NCBI GenBank assembly: GCA_963841045.1
Contig: CAWJBD010000006.1
Location: 62,001 to 126,000, forward strand
Reading direction: 5' to 3'
Length of the DNA: 64,000 nucleotides
Source: Aalborgiella sp963841045
Lineage (GTDB): Bacteria; Pseudomonadota; Gammaproteobacteria; Burkholderiales; Burkholderiaceae_C
In this document: piece after piece, positions 16,971 to 26,928 of the stretch
Layout: each line of letters starts with the position of its first letter
Position numbering within the stretch: position 1 is the stretch's first letter
Notes under the pieces: model-generated
Databases searched by the model: none
Seen by the model: only the letters and a program-made list of their open reading frames with translations
Told to the model about the DNA's origin: nothing
Translations under genes and position numbers: made by a program

Positions 16971-18543
16971 ATGAGCGAATTACTACCCAATTTCATCAGC
17001 GGCCAATGGCAAAACGGCACTGGCAGCGGCACGGCCTTGTTTGATCCTGTCTTAGGTACCGAGTTAGTCCGGGTTGATGCCACTGGTCTGGATCTCAAAG
17101 CTGGTTTCGATTTTGCTCGCGAGCAAGGGGGTAAGGCATTGCGCGCCCTCACCTATCGCCAACGCGCTGGCATGTTGGCCGCTGCCGTCAAGGTTTTGCA
17201 GGCCAATCGGGATGCTTATTACGATATTGCTACCGCCAACAGTGGCACAGTTAAAAACGACACAGCGGTGGACGTTGACGGTGGCATTTATACCCTGGGA
17301 ACCTACGCCAAAATGGGTGAGTCTTTGGGCGACCAGCACTTCATGCTGGATGGCGAGGCGGCACGTTTGGGCAAAGACCCCCTGTTTCAATCGCAACATG
17401 TGCTGACGCCCACGCGCGGTGTGGCATTGTTCATCAATGCCTTTAATTTCCCCAGCTGGGGCTTGTGGGAAAAAGCAGCGCCTGCTCTGTTGTCGGGTGT
17501 ACCCGTCATTGTTAAACCCGCAACTGCAACAGCATGGCTGACACAGCGCATGGTCAAAGATGTGGTTGATGCTGGCATTTTTCCGCTGGGTGCACTGTCC
17601 GTGGTGTGTGGCAGTTCAGCAGGTTTGATGGATGCCCTGCAGCCTTTTGACGTGGTGTCATTCACTGGCTCGGCTGAGACAGCGGCTGTGATTCGCTCAC
17701 ATCCCGCTGTGGTACAAAAATCGGTGCGCGTGAACATTGAAGCAGACAGTGTGAACTCTGCCCTGTTGTTGCCCGACGCAATACCTGGCAGCGAAGCATT
17801 TGATTTGTTTGCCAAAGAGGTGGCGCGTGAAATGACAGTGAAATCAGGCCAAAAATGCACTGCCATACGCCGCGCATTGGTACCCGAGGCGCATTACCAA
17901 GCAGCCGCAGCCGCCATTCAAGCAAGATTGGCAAAAACCGTTGTGGGCAACCCACGCAATGAATCGGTGCGCATGGGCGCATTGGTCAACCGCGCACAAC
18001 TCCATACCGTGCAAGAGGGGTTGCAGTACCTCAAAACCCAAACCGAGGTATTGCATGATGGGACGACGCAAACACTGGTCGATGCCGACCCAGCCCTTGC
18101 TTGCTGCGTGGGTCCAACCTTATTGGGAACGAGAAGCGCACAAGGCAGTGACGATGCCGATCGCGTTCATGACACCGAAGTGTTTGGCCCGTGTCGCAAC
18201 GCTGGTCGCATACCGCGACACGGCGCACGCTTTGTCATTGATTCGACGCGGCCAAGGCTCGCTGGTTTGCTCTTTGTATGGCAGTGATGCCAAAGCATTG
18301 GCAGATATCGCAATGGAATTGGCGGACAGTCATGGGCGCGTGCACGTGATTTCACCAGATGTCGCCGCGTTGCAAACGGGTCACGGCAATGTGATGCCGC
18401 AATCATTACACGGTGGCCCTGGTCGTGCCGGTGGTGGTGAAGAGTTGGGTGGAATTCGTGCCCTGAACTTTTACCATCGCCGCAGCGCGGTACAAGCCAG
18501 CACCAGCGTTTTAAACGCAATGAGCCCCAGCACGAGCGCTTAA
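16971..18543 (+). CDS. boxD: 3,4-dehydroadipyl-CoA semialdehyde dehydrogenase BoxD, frameshifted
   Basis: NADP-dependent aldehyde dehydrogenase that oxidises the BoxC product. Start ATG 16971 (MSELLPNFISGQW) is preceded by a weak ribosome site. Seen: NAFNFPSWGLWEKAAPALL, SFTGSAETA, EADSVNSALL and the catalytic Cys in SGQKCTAIRR, as in the PaaZ/BoxD dehydrogenases. The frame breaks at 18186-18194: removing one T restores EVFGPVATLVAYRDT, after which the reading continues to 18543 with GNVMPQSLHGGPGRAGGGEELGG split over the conserved tail. The corrected length is 523 residues. It is 30 bp upstream of the benzoate-CoA ligase. Confidence 0.9.
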
Positions 18544-18572
18544 TTTTTTAGCCCAATTTTCAAGGTAATGCG

Positions 18573-20154
18573 ATGACCCAATCCAACCAAACGCCTGTCA
18601 ATGGCGAACACTTCAATTTTGCGCAACACCTGATTGACATCAACACCAATCGCCCACAAAAAATTGCGTTCATAGACGAAAAAGGAACGCTGTCATACAG
18701 CGAATTGTTTAACAAGGTGCGTCGCATGGCGAGCGCTTTGCAAGCCTTGGGCGTACGCCGTGAAGAACGTGTGTTGCTACTGATGCACGACTGCAATGAT
18801 TGGCCTGTCAGCTTTTTAGGTGCCATGTATGCTGGTATCGTCCCGGTTGCAGTCAATACATTATTGAGTGCCGATGATTACCACTACATGTTGAAACACA
18901 GCCGTGCACAAGTGGCATTGGTGTCACAAGCTTTGTTACCCACTTTGCTTGCTGCTATGGCAAAGGGTGAGCATGAAATTAAAACGATAGTTGTGTCAAA
19001 TCCTGATGCTAATTTGCCCGCAAACGCTGTGTCACTGAATGTTTTATTGGAACAGCATACCCCCGCGCCACTAGCTGCCAATACCCAAGGCAACGACCCT
19101 GGTTTTTGGTTGTACTCATCCGGCTCTACGGGCAAACCTAAAGGAACATTACACACCCATGCCAACCCTTACTGGACAGCTGAGCTGTACGGGAAAGGTG
19201 TGTTGGGAATCACTGAAAAAGATGTGTGTTTTTCAGCAGCCAAATTATTTTTTGCGTATGGCTTGGGCAATGCTTTAAGTTTCCCTTTGAGCGTAGGCGC
19301 TACGGTTGTCTTGATGGCTGAACGCCCCACTCCTGATGCCGTTTTCAAACGTTGGACTGACAGTCGTCCAGGCCACCAACCCACGATATTCTTTGGTGCT
19401 CCAACGGGTTTTGCAGGCATGTTGGCATCACCCAATTTGCCAGCACAATCAGCCATCACACTGCGCATGTGCTCTTCTGCAGGCGAAGCCTTGCCAGCAG
19501 AAATAGGCGAGAAATTCAAACGTCAATTTAATATTGACATCATTGACGGTATCGGTTCAACAGAAATGTTGCACATTTACCTCTCCAACCAGCCTGGCAA
19601 AGTACGCTATGGCACAACAGGTTGGCCTGTCGCCAGGTTATGACATAGAGCTACGCGGGGATGATGGCCAGCCTGTACCCGATGGCGAAACCGGCGATTT
19701 GTACATCAAAGGACCCAGCGCCGCTTTGCTGTATTGGGGCAACCGCGAAAAATCAAACGAAACATTTCAAGGTGCTTGGACCAAAAGTGGCGACAAATAT
19801 GTGCGCAACGCTGATGGTACCTACACTTACTCTGGACGCTCTGACGACATGCTCAAGGTCAGTGGTATTTATGTGTCACCCTTTGAAGTGGAATCCACGC
19901 TGATACAACATGAAGCCGTGTTAGAAGCTGCTGTCATTGGGGTGACAGATGATGAAGGACTCACCAAAACCAAAGCCTATGTCGTACTTAAATCGGGGCA
20001 AACGGCCACCGATGCAGAACTAAAAGCCTTTGTGAAAGACAGATTGGCACCGTTCAAATACCCGCGTGTGATTGAATTCATTGCTGAGTTGCCCAAAACA
20101 GCCACAGGCAAAATTCAGCGCTTCAAGTTGCGTGACAGCGAAGCCAACAAATAA
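18573..20154 (+). CDS. bclA: Benzoate-CoA ligase, frameshifted
   Basis: AMP-forming ligase that makes benzoyl-CoA, the entry step of the box pathway. Seen: WLYSSGSTGKPKGTLHTH (AMP-binding P-loop), FFAYGLGNALSFPL, DGIGSTEMLHIY, GRSDDMLKVSGIYVSPFEVE (hinge) and the C-terminal lysine region KTATGKIQRFKL. The frame breaks at about 19628-19634; one base less gives TTGWPVPGYDIELRG. The corrected length is about 526 residues, normal for BclA/BadA ligases. It follows boxD and precedes the alpha/beta hydrolase by 4 bp. Benzoate specificity is inferred from the box context and from the motif set. Confidence 0.9.
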
Positions 20155-20158
20155 TCAA

Positions 20159-20974
20159 GTGCAAACAAGACAATTTGCGAGCGTAGACTGGTGTGGCAAC
20201 GCCATTCGCATTGAATACCAATGGGTGGGTAGTGCAGACATCAGCAAACCATTGATTGTTTTCCTGCATGAAGGCTTAGGTTCTGTCGCCATGTGGAGAG
20301 ATTTTCCACATCAACTTTGCATAGCAACCAACTGCCGTGGTTTGGTTTATTCGCGCCCAGGCTATGGAAAATCAAGCCCCCGCAACAGCGACGATCATTG
20401 GCAAGTGGACTTCATGCACCGCCAGGCATTTGAGGTATTGCCATCCTTATTCAGAGTGCTGAACATAGACACCGAAAAGCAAAAACCCTGGCTATTTGGA
20501 CACAGCGATGGTGGCTCGATTGCTCTGCTTTTTGCAGCAAAGTATGTCCAAGATACTTCTGGTTGCATCGTATTGGCACCACATATATTTGTAGAAGAAG
20601 TGACCGTGCGCAGCATTGAAAAAGCGAAGCTGACTTATGAGACAACCGATTTGCGTCAAAAATTAGCTCGATTCCACGACGATGCCGATTCCGCTTTTTG
20701 GGGTTGGAATGAGATTTGGTTGAAACCCCAATTTCGCTTTTGGAACTTGAAAGAAGCCATCAAAACCATTACTTGCCCGATATTGGCGATTCAAGGTACG
20801 GATGATGAATATGGCAGTATGGAACAAATTCACGGCATCAAACGCGTGGTGCAGCAAACACAGTTGTTAGAGTTGGCTGCTTGCGGTCATTCGCCACACA
20901 AAGATCAAAGTATTCAAGTTATAGATGCAGTGGTCTCATTCATGGCGCTGAATCCGCAAAACCCAAACCTGTGA
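20159..20974 (+). CDS. Alpha/beta hydrolase of the box cluster
   Basis: 271 residues when read from GTG 20159, four bases after the ligase stop; an ATG at 20072 would overlap the ligase by over 80 bp and is unlikely. Nucleophile elbow GHSDGGS, oxyanion segment HEGLGS, and the catalytic His in CGHSPHKDQ identify a serine hydrolase. Such hydrolases are common companions of box genes, where hydrolysis of a CoA ester, lactone or aryl ester to feed benzoate is possible, but the substrate cannot be read here. Its last 35 bp overlap tail-to-tail with the thioesterase gene on the other strand. Confidence 0.8.
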   Translation: MQTRQFASVDWCGNAIRIEYQWVGSADISKPLIVFLHEGLGSVAMWRDFPHQLCIATNCRGLVYSRPGYGKSSPRNSDDHWQVDFMHRQAFEVLPSLFRVLNIDTEKQKPWLFGHSDGGSIALLFAAKYVQDTSGCIVLAPHIFVEEVTVRSIEKAKLTYETTDLRQKLARFHDDADSAFWGWNEIWLKPQFRFWNLKEAIKTITCPILAIQGTDDEYGSMEQIHGIKRVVQQTQLLELAACGHSPHKDQSIQVIDAVVSFMALNPQNPNL

Positions 20975-21383
20975 TGGCTGCACGAAAGTCATCTGGAATA
21001 TCAATGGCCTGATGGGTCACTAGCGATGTGGTGACCAGAGTTTGCTTGGCTTCCATGCGCAGTTGGCCATCTACCGCACTCACACATTGCATCAATAATC
21101 GCATCGATTTACCACCCAATTTTTCAACTTTGAGCTGCAACAAAACTTTGTCACCCATTTTGCTAATGGCACGAAAGCTCGCTTCCAAATGCACCATGGG
21201 CAGACCAATTTGTCTGGTCATGATCATTTGTTGATACGAGATGTTCAAGCCTTCCGTGAACCAATCTTCTACCAAACCATTGAACATGACGAAATACTGT
21301 GGGTAAAACACAATGCCTGCAGGATCGCAATCTGAAAAGCGTATGGTGCGTTCGCGTGAAAAAGTGACTGTTGATGTTTGCAT
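20940..21383 (-). CDS. 4-hydroxybenzoyl-CoA thioesterase-family hotdog protein
   Basis: 147 residues from ATG 21383 (MQTSTVTFSRE); a longer frame begins further upstream but lacks family similarity. The segment RFSDCDPAGIVFYPQYF contains the active-site Asp of the Pseudomonas-type 4-HBA-CoA thioesterase group. In a box island the likely role is to release benzoate or other aromatics from stalled CoA thioesters and free CoA, as proposed for box-associated thioesterases. It is transcribed opposite to the neighbouring hydrolase, with overlapping 3' ends, and divergently from glutaryl-CoA dehydrogenase. Confidence 0.85.
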   Translation of the reverse strand: MQTSTVTFSRERTIRFSDCDPAGIVFYPQYFVMFNGLVEDWFTEGLNISYQQMIMTRQIGLPMVHLEASFRAISKMGDKVLLQLKVEKLGGKSMRLLMQCVSAVDGQLRMEAKQTLVTTSLVTHQAIDIPDDFRAAITGLGFADSAP

Positions 21384-21502
21384 ATTCCTATGAGTATATC
21401 TAACGAGAATGGTACAAAGCGTTAAGCTATTCAAATTTTCTGATCTCAAACAGACGCGCTATACTACGCATACAAATACTTTAAGCTTAAACTAATTACC
21501 CT

Positions 21503-22687
21503 ATGAAAACATCGCAAAAAACATCATTTCAATGGGATGACCCATTGCTGTTAAACCAACAACTCAGCGAAGATGAGCGCATGGTGCGTGAATCTGCTGC
21601 CGCTTACTGTCAAGAAAAATTAGGCACACGCGTTGTTGACGCTTTTCGAAACGAAACAACCGATGTCAACATCTTCAAAGAAATGGGCGCACTGGGTTTG
21701 CTAGGCACCATGATTCCTGAAGCTTATGGCGGTGCAGGATTGAATTATGTGTGCTATGGTTTGGCCGCACGAGAGGTTGAACGTGTCGATTCAGGCTACC
21801 GCTCCATGATGAGTGTACAAACATCTTTGGTGATGGTGCCGATTTACGAATTTGGCAACGAAGCCACCAAACAAAAATACTTACCAAAATTAGCCAGTGG
21901 CGAATGGATTGGTTGCTTTGGTTTGACCGAGCCCGATCATGGATCAGACCCGGGCAGCATGGTCACACGTGCCAAATCCGTGCCTGGCGGTTACAGCATC
22001 TCTGGCGCAAAAATGTGGATCACCAACAGCCCTATTGCCGACGTGTTTGTCGTCTGGGCCAAAGACGATGCGGGTTCGATTCGTGGCTTCGTGCTCGAAA
22101 AAGGATTCAAGGGTTTAAGTGCGCCCAAAATTCAAGGCAAGGTAGGCTTAAAAACCAGCATCACAGGCGAAATCGTTTTGGACAATGTATTTTGTCCTGA
22201 AGAAAATGCCTTCCCCGAAGTACGTGGTCTAAAAGGACCGTTCACTTGTTTGAACAGTGCACGCTATGGCATCGCATGGGGTGCTCTTGGAGCTGCGGAA
22301 GATTGCTGGCATCGCGCCCGTCAATACACGCTTGACCGCAAACAATTTGGCAAACCATTGGCAGCCAATCAGCTGATTCAAAAAAAATTAGCCGACATGC
22401 AAACAGAAATTACCCTGGGATTACAAGGCTGCTTGCGCTTAGGACGCATGAAGGATGATGGAACAGCGTCGGTCGAAATCACATCCATCATGAAACGCAA
22501 TTCATGTGGCAAAGCATTGGACATTGCCCGCACCGCGCGCGACATGATGGGTGGCAACGGAATATCTGACGAGTTTGGTGTGGCACGCCATTTGGTGAAC
22601 CTGGAGGTGGTCAACACCTATGAAGGCACACACGACATCCATGCCTTGATTTTGGGCCGCGCGATGACGGGGATTGCGGCTTTTTAG
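21503..22687 (+). CDS. gcdH: Glutaryl-CoA dehydrogenase
   Basis: FAD enzyme that dehydrogenates and decarboxylates glutaryl-CoA to crotonyl-CoA. It has 394 residues, with RVDSGYRSMMSVQTSLVM, GLTEPDHGSDPGSM, KMWITNSPIADVF and the catalytic Glu in NTYEGTHDIHALILGRA, all typical of GcdH rather than general acyl-CoA dehydrogenases. Its place between the box and anthranilate blocks suggests that a C5 dicarboxyl-CoA is an intermediate of one of these routes; it could also serve lysine or general dicarboxylate breakdown. The 120-bp divergent gap with the thioesterase probably holds its promoter; I saw no BoxR box there. Confidence 0.92.
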   Translation: MKTSQKTSFQWDDPLLLNQQLSEDERMVRESAAAYCQEKLGTRVVDAFRNETTDVNIFKEMGALGLLGTMIPEAYGGAGLNYVCYGLAAREVERVDSGYRSMMSVQTSLVMVPIYEFGNEATKQKYLPKLASGEWIGCFGLTEPDHGSDPGSMVTRAKSVPGGYSISGAKMWITNSPIADVFVVWAKDDAGSIRGFVLEKGFKGLSAPKIQGKVGLKTSITGEIVLDNVFCPEENAFPEVRGLKGPFTCLNSARYGIAWGALGAAEDCWHRARQYTLDRKQFGKPLAANQLIQKKLADMQTEITLGLQGCLRLGRMKDDGTASVEITSIMKRNSCGKALDIARTARDMMGGNGISDEFGVARHLVNLEVVNTYEGTHDIHALILGRAMTGIAAF

Positions 22688-22718
22688 ACCTTTTTAGACA
22701 GTGACTAAACTGATTTGT

Positions 22719-23114
22719 TTATTCGGGAATAACCGCTGTCACTTCAATTTCAATTTTCGCTCGCGTTTCCATCAAACCTGATACTTCAAGGCAAGCCATG
22801 GCGGGGAAATTTTTACCCATCACCTCGCGGTAAACTTTCCCTAATTCAGACAATCGGCTGTTGTACTCCACGCGGTCCGTCACATACCAGGTCATGCGCA
22901 CCATGTGCTCTGGTCCCGCTTTGGCTTCTTGCAAAACCGCAACTATATTGCGCAGAGTTTGTGTAGCTTGCTGTATGAAATCGTCAGATTCAAATTGTTG
23001 TTGCGCATTCCAACCAATTTGTCCACCCACAAATACCAGCGTACCTCGCGCAGCGATGCCATTGGCATAGCCTTTGGGAGCTAGCCAACCTTCAGGTTGT
23101 AAGAGTTTTCTCAT
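22719..23114 (-). CDS. RidA/YjgF-family enamine/imine deaminase
   Basis: 131 residues. The family speeds hydrolysis of reactive enamines and imines to ketones plus ammonia. Seen: FVGGQIGWNAQQQF, QEAKAGPEHMVRMTWYVTD, and a late Arg (ETRAKIEIEVTAV) in the position that binds the substrate carboxylate in active RidA proteins. It overlaps the 2-aminobenzoate-CoA ligase stop by 4 bp, so it is the last gene of a five-gene operon. Its likely partner reaction is hydrolysis of the enamine produced from 2-aminobenzoyl-CoA (inference). Confidence 0.85.
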   Translation of the reverse strand: MRKLLQPEGWLAPKGYANGIAARGTLVFVGGQIGWNAQQQFESDDFIQQATQTLRNIVAVLQEAKAGPEHMVRMTWYVTDRVEYNSRLSELGKVYREVMGKNFPAMACLEVSGLMETRAKIEIEVTAVIPE

Positions 23115-24757
23115 GTAAGGCTCTCTTGTTTTAATTTAAACCGCTGTAGCTTGCCCGTTTCGGTGCGCGGCAGTTTCTCTACAAAGCTCACGATGCGTGG
23201 GTATTTGTAGGGGGCAATGGTGGCTTTCACATGGTCTTGCAATGATTTAGTCATGGTGTCATTGGCAGCAAAATCAGGCTTCAACACCACAAAAGCCCGT
23301 ACCACCATGCCACGTTCATCATCTTTTTGACCAATCACAGCACACTCTGAAACAGCTGCGTGTTTCAAGAGCGCATCCTCAACTTCAGGCGCACCCACGT
23401 TGTATCCAGCGGTGATGATCATGTCGTCATCACGCGCTTGGTAGCAAAAATAACCCTCTTCGTCCTGAATGAAGGCATCACCTGGGTAATTCCAACCTTG
23501 TTTAACGTAGTTGAGTTGACGTGCATCATCAAAGTAACGGCAACCAGTAGGCCCCATCACCGCCAATTTGCCTAGCGTGCCGCGCGGTACTTCATTGCCA
23601 GCATCATCCACTACTTTGGCTGTGTAGCCTGGTACGACTTTGCCAATCGCACCGGCTTTCACATCATTTCCGGCTGATGAAATAAAAATGTGAAACATCT
23701 CTGTTGCGCCAATACCATCCAGCATTTCCAAACCTGTTGCATCTTTCCACAATTGACGCGTTGCATCAGGCAAAGCTTCCCCAGCACTGACCGAAATTCG
23801 CAGTTTGGGTAAACCATGCAGCTTGGCAAATGGCGCCATTTGTCGGTAAAACGTGGGCGCGGTATAACAAATGGTGGCACCAACCTCGCCAATCAGCTTG
23901 ACCATGCTTTCAGGTGTATAAGCCACATCAGGAAAATAAACGGATGATCCTGACCACATTGGAAAAATCAACAAACCGCCCAATCCAAACGTAAACGCCA
24001 AGGGCGGAGAACCAATCACAATGTCATCCGGTGTGGCTTGTAATACATGGCGCGGCCACGCTTCACAAGCAGCCAAAATATCTCTGTGCGTGTGTATGGG
24101 TGCTTTGGGCTTACCCGTTGTCCCAGACGTAAACGCCAATAGTGCGATATCCGTGGCCAAGGTGTTGCAGGCTGTAAAGTTCCCATCTTTTTGCGCCGAT
24201 CGACTGGCCAAACCTTCGGGATCTGTCATGGTATTAAAAGGCACAATGGTTTGCAACGCGGGGTGTTGGCTTTGCGCGCTGACAAGTTCGTCAAGCAATT
24301 TGCTATCGCACAATGCCACTGTGGGCTGTGCTTTGGCGATGATGTCGCCTAACTCGCTGGCTCGCAACAATGGCATGGTACTGACTGCAATCAGCCCTGC
24401 TTTGACCACCGCCAACCAGCTTAAGCACAAACCTATCGAATTACTGCCACGCAACAGCACACGGTTGCCGGGCACCAATTTCAAGTCCTCGGTCAATACC
24501 TGCGCAATGCGATTCACCCTGTCCAACACATCGTTGTAACTCAATACAATTTTTGGGCTGCGCAGCAAAGGGCGGTCAGCCCAACCTTTGCTGCAAGCCT
24601 TGTCCAGCAACTCCACCACCAAATTCAGGTGCGTGGGTGGTGTTTCATTCGATTCCGGATATTGAAACGCAGGCCATTGTGAAACTGGCGGCAGTCCGTC
24701 ATGAATGAATCTGTCTATTTGTGCAGATACCCCACTATATGAATCAACCATGTTCAT
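23111..24757 (-). CDS. abmG: 2-aminobenzoate-CoA ligase
   Basis: AMP-forming ligase of 548 residues, related to benzoate-CoA ligases but of the anthranilate-activating group. Seen: LLAFTSGTTGKPKAPIHTH (AMP-binding), PPLAFTFGLGGLLIFPM, DGIGATEMFHIF, ARDDDMIITAGYNVGAPEVE and the C-terminal KLPRTETGKLQRFKL. The specificity call rests on family resemblance and on the operon: acyl-CoA dehydrogenase, enoyl-CoA hydratase, RidA, MarR and the divergent 2-aminobenzoyl-CoA monooxygenase, matching the Azoarcus evansii anthranilate clusters as I remember them. The start ATG overlaps the dehydrogenase stop by 4 bp. The frame is intact. Confidence 0.85.
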   Translation of the reverse strand: MNMVDSYSGVSAQIDRFIHDGLPPVSQWPAFQYPESNETPPTHLNLVVELLDKACSKGWADRPLLRSPKIVLSYNDVLDRVNRIAQVLTEDLKLVPGNRVLLRGSNSIGLCLSWLAVVKAGLIAVSTMPLLRASELGDIIAKAQPTVALCDSKLLDELVSAQSQHPALQTIVPFNTMTDPEGLASRSAQKDGNFTACNTLATDIALLAFTSGTTGKPKAPIHTHRDILAACEAWPRHVLQATPDDIVIGSPPLAFTFGLGGLLIFPMWSGSSVYFPDVAYTPESMVKLIGEVGATICYTAPTFYRQMAPFAKLHGLPKLRISVSAGEALPDATRQLWKDATGLEMLDGIGATEMFHIFISSAGNDVKAGAIGKVVPGYTAKVVDDAGNEVPRGTLGKLAVMGPTGCRYFDDARQLNYVKQGWNYPGDAFIQDEEGYFCYQARDDDMIITAGYNVGAPEVEDALLKHAAVSECAVIGQKDDERGMVVRAFVVLKPDFAANDTMTKSLQDHVKATIAPYKYPRIVSFVEKLPRTETGKLQRFKLKQESLT

Positions 24758-26058
24758 GATCCCTCCACCGCTGATTTCAGCACCGATTTACCAATGATGA
24801 GCTGCTGAACTTCGGTCGCCCCCTCGTAAATGCGCAGCGAACGGATATCGCGGTACAGATGTTCAATCACATTACCAACTTGAACCCCTTGCCCACCATG
24901 CATTTGCAGTGCCATGTCGATGACTTGTTGTGCGTTTTCTGTGGCAACCAGTTTGGCCATGGCTGATGCGCGACTATAGGCTGCGGCTGATTCTTTGCTG
25001 GCTGTTCCCAGTGTGTCGCGCATCCATGCCGCACGGTAAGTCAGCAATGCAGCACCATCAATCAAAGCGGCCATGCTGCCAAACTTGGCCTGCGTCAACT
25101 GCATATCCGCCAATGTGCCACCAAACATGCGTCGCGTAGAAGCATAGCGAAGCGCCTCGGCCATTGCACGGCGTGCCATACCCAGAGCAGCTGCGGCCAC
25201 CGACGCTCGAAAGATATCCAATGTGCGCATGGCCAGCTTAAATCCTTCGCCCTCTTCGCCCAGCAGTGCACTCTTTGGAACATGGCAATCAGCAAACCGA
25301 AGCGTTGCCAAAGGGTGCGGCGCCATGACGTGGATGTGCTCTGAGGCATCCAAACCCTGTAAATTGGCATCGACAATGAAAGCGCTGATGCCCTTTGTTC
25401 CGGCGGTGGCATCTGTCTTTGCAAATGTCACATAAAAATCGGCCATGCCTCCATTGCTGATCCAGGTTTTTACACCGGTCAAACTGTATGTCTCATGATT
25501 ACCGCCATCTTTAGCATAAAATTGGCCTGTAGCCGGCGTATTGATTGCCTGAGTTGCTATATTATTTATAGCATTTTGCTTATGTTGAGTATTTACTTTT
25601 GCAGCCTTGGTTTGCATGGCTCCTACGTCTGAACCAGCATCAGGCTCGCTCAAAGCAAATGCGGCAATTTTGTCTCCGCGTGCTACTGCTGGCAAGTAAT
25701 CTGCCTGTTGCTTGGCAGTGCCAGCCAAGGTAATCGCACCGCTACCCAAACCCTGCATGGCAAAAGCAAAGTCTGCCAAGGGCGAATGGAAAGCCAATGT
25801 TTCTCGCAATATCACCAGTGCACGTGAATCCATCAGCGGCAATGCGCCACCATGCGCAGCCGGTACGCAGTAACGCAACCAACCGCCTTGCCCCAGGCGC
25901 TTCACCCATTCTTTGCAAGCACGTCTGTCGTCTGTTTTGTCAACCAGTTGTTGCGGTATCCAATCCGCCAAACCACGGGCTAATTCGGCATGTACCGGTT
26001 CAAAAAACGGTAATTCGTACTGTGATGTCGTTGCACCAATCTGATCTGAACTGGCCAT
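24754..26058 (-). CDS. Acyl-CoA dehydrogenase with an in-frame repeat insertion
   Basis: FAD acyl-CoA dehydrogenase of the anthranilate block, 434 residues. Seen: AAFALSEPDAGSDVGAMQ, TWISNGGMADFYVTF, TRRMFGGTLADMQ, LQMHGGQGV and the catalytic Glu in RIYEGATEVQQLIIGKS. Between the GSDVGAMQ segment and the strand leading to TWISNGG lies an extra stretch of about 35 residues, including QAINTPATGQ, encoded by the dispersed repeat (25524-25573). The insertion keeps the frame and falls in the surface loop of the beta domain, so the enzyme may still work. It probably carries out a beta-oxidation step on the ring-opened or reduced ring product. Confidence 0.88.
   Translation of the reverse strand: MASSDQIGATTSQYELPFFEPVHAELARGLADWIPQQLVDKTDDRRACKEWVKRLGQGGWLRYCVPAAHGGALPLMDSRALVILRETLAFHSPLADFAFAMQGLGSGAITLAGTAKQQADYLPAVARGDKIAAFALSEPDAGSDVGAMQTKAAKVNTQHKQNAINNIATQAINTPATGQFYAKDGGNHETYSLTGVKTWISNGGMADFYVTFAKTDATAGTKGISAFIVDANLQGLDASEHIHVMAPHPLATLRFADCHVPKSALLGEEGEGFKLAMRTLDIFRASVAAAALGMARRAMAEALRYASTRRMFGGTLADMQLTQAKFGSMAALIDGAALLTYRAAWMRDTLGTASKESAAAYSRASAMAKLVATENAQQVIDMALQMHGGQGVQVGNVIEHLYRDIRSLRIYEGATEVQQLIIGKSVLKSAVEGS
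25524..25573 (+). repeat. Dispersed repeat copy 4 (inside acyl-CoA dehydrogenase)
   Basis: The best-preserved copy: GGCCTGTAGCCGGCGTATTG, ATTGCCTGAGT, then TGCTATA...TATAGCA. It is read through in frame on the minus strand as INNIATQAINTPATGQ. Confidence 0.9.
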
Positions 26059-26928
26059 TCAATCACCTCCAAACACAGGTGTTTGTTTGTTTGCAAATGC
26101 TTCAAAGGCGCGTTTGAAATCCTGCGTTTGCATGCAGATTGCCTGCGCCTGCGCTTCAGCTTCGACGGCTTGTTCAATGGTCATGGCCCACTCTTGTTGC
26201 AACATCGTTTTTGTCATGCTGTGGGCAAAGGTTGGTCCCATGGCCAAGTCCTTAGCCATACTTTTCGCTTTGGCGAGCAAGTCTGTAGGTTCACACAAGC
26301 CATTGAAAAAGCCCCAAGCCAAACCTTCTTGCGCACTCATGGCTCGCCCCGTGAACAGCAATTCAGATGCCCTGCCCTGACCAATCACACGTGGTAACAA
26401 TGCACATGCACCCATGTCTGCACCAGCCAGTCCGACGCGCGTAAACAAAAAGGCTGTTTTGGTTTTGTCTGTGCCGTATCGCAAATCGCAGGCCAAGGCC
26501 ATCATGGCGCCTGCACCTGCACAAATTCCATCAATTGCACCAATAATGGGTTGCGGACAGTTGCGCATGGTTTTAACCAAATCACCTGTCATGCGGGTGA
26601 ATTCCAGCATTTCTGGCATGCTCATTTGCGTCAGTGGGCCAATGATTTCGAAGACATCACCACCGCTACAAAAGTTATTCCCTGCACCTGTCACAACAAT
26701 GGCTTTCACATCCGTTGCGTATTGAAGTTGGTGAAAGAACGTGCGCAGTTCGTTGTAAGAGTCGAACGTCAATGGGTTTTTGCGTTCGGGTCGATTCAAG
26801 GTGATGGTACCCACACCGCCCTTGTCATCAACTTGCTCATAGTGCCAGGCAAAATGGGTCGCTTGGTAGGCGGCTTTGGCATCGAATTGGCTGCGCATCG
26901 GGTTGCTTGAGCTGACAAAATGTTTCAT
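26059..26928 (-). CDS. Enoyl-CoA hydratase/isomerase family protein
   Basis: 289-residue crotonase-fold protein of the anthranilate block. Oxyanion-hole segments NNFCSGGDVFEIIGP and GAIDGICAGAGAMMALACDLRYGT are clear, and NRPERKNPLTFDSY is the typical N-terminal part. It overlaps the MarR gene by 4 bp and ends 1 bp before the acyl-CoA dehydrogenase start, so the operon is tightly coupled. Hydration or ring hydrolysis of the CoA-bound intermediate is the likely task; the exact substrate is an inference from context. Confidence 0.87.
   Translation of the reverse strand: MKHFVSSSNPMRSQFDAKAAYQATHFAWHYEQVDDKGGVGTITLNRPERKNPLTFDSYNELRTFFHQLQYATDVKAIVVTGAGNNFCSGGDVFEIIGPLTQMSMPEMLEFTRMTGDLVKTMRNCPQPIIGAIDGICAGAGAMMALACDLRYGTDKTKTAFLFTRVGLAGADMGACALLPRVIGQGRASELLFTGRAMSAQEGLAWGFFNGLCEPTDLLAKAKSMAKDLAMGPTFAHSMTKTMLQQEWAMTIEQAVEAEAQAQAICMQTQDFKRAFEAFANKQTPVFGGD

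Noticed and set aside
22680..22720. T-rich sequence after gcdH as a terminator
   Set aside because: It has T-runs but no stable stem that I can find.
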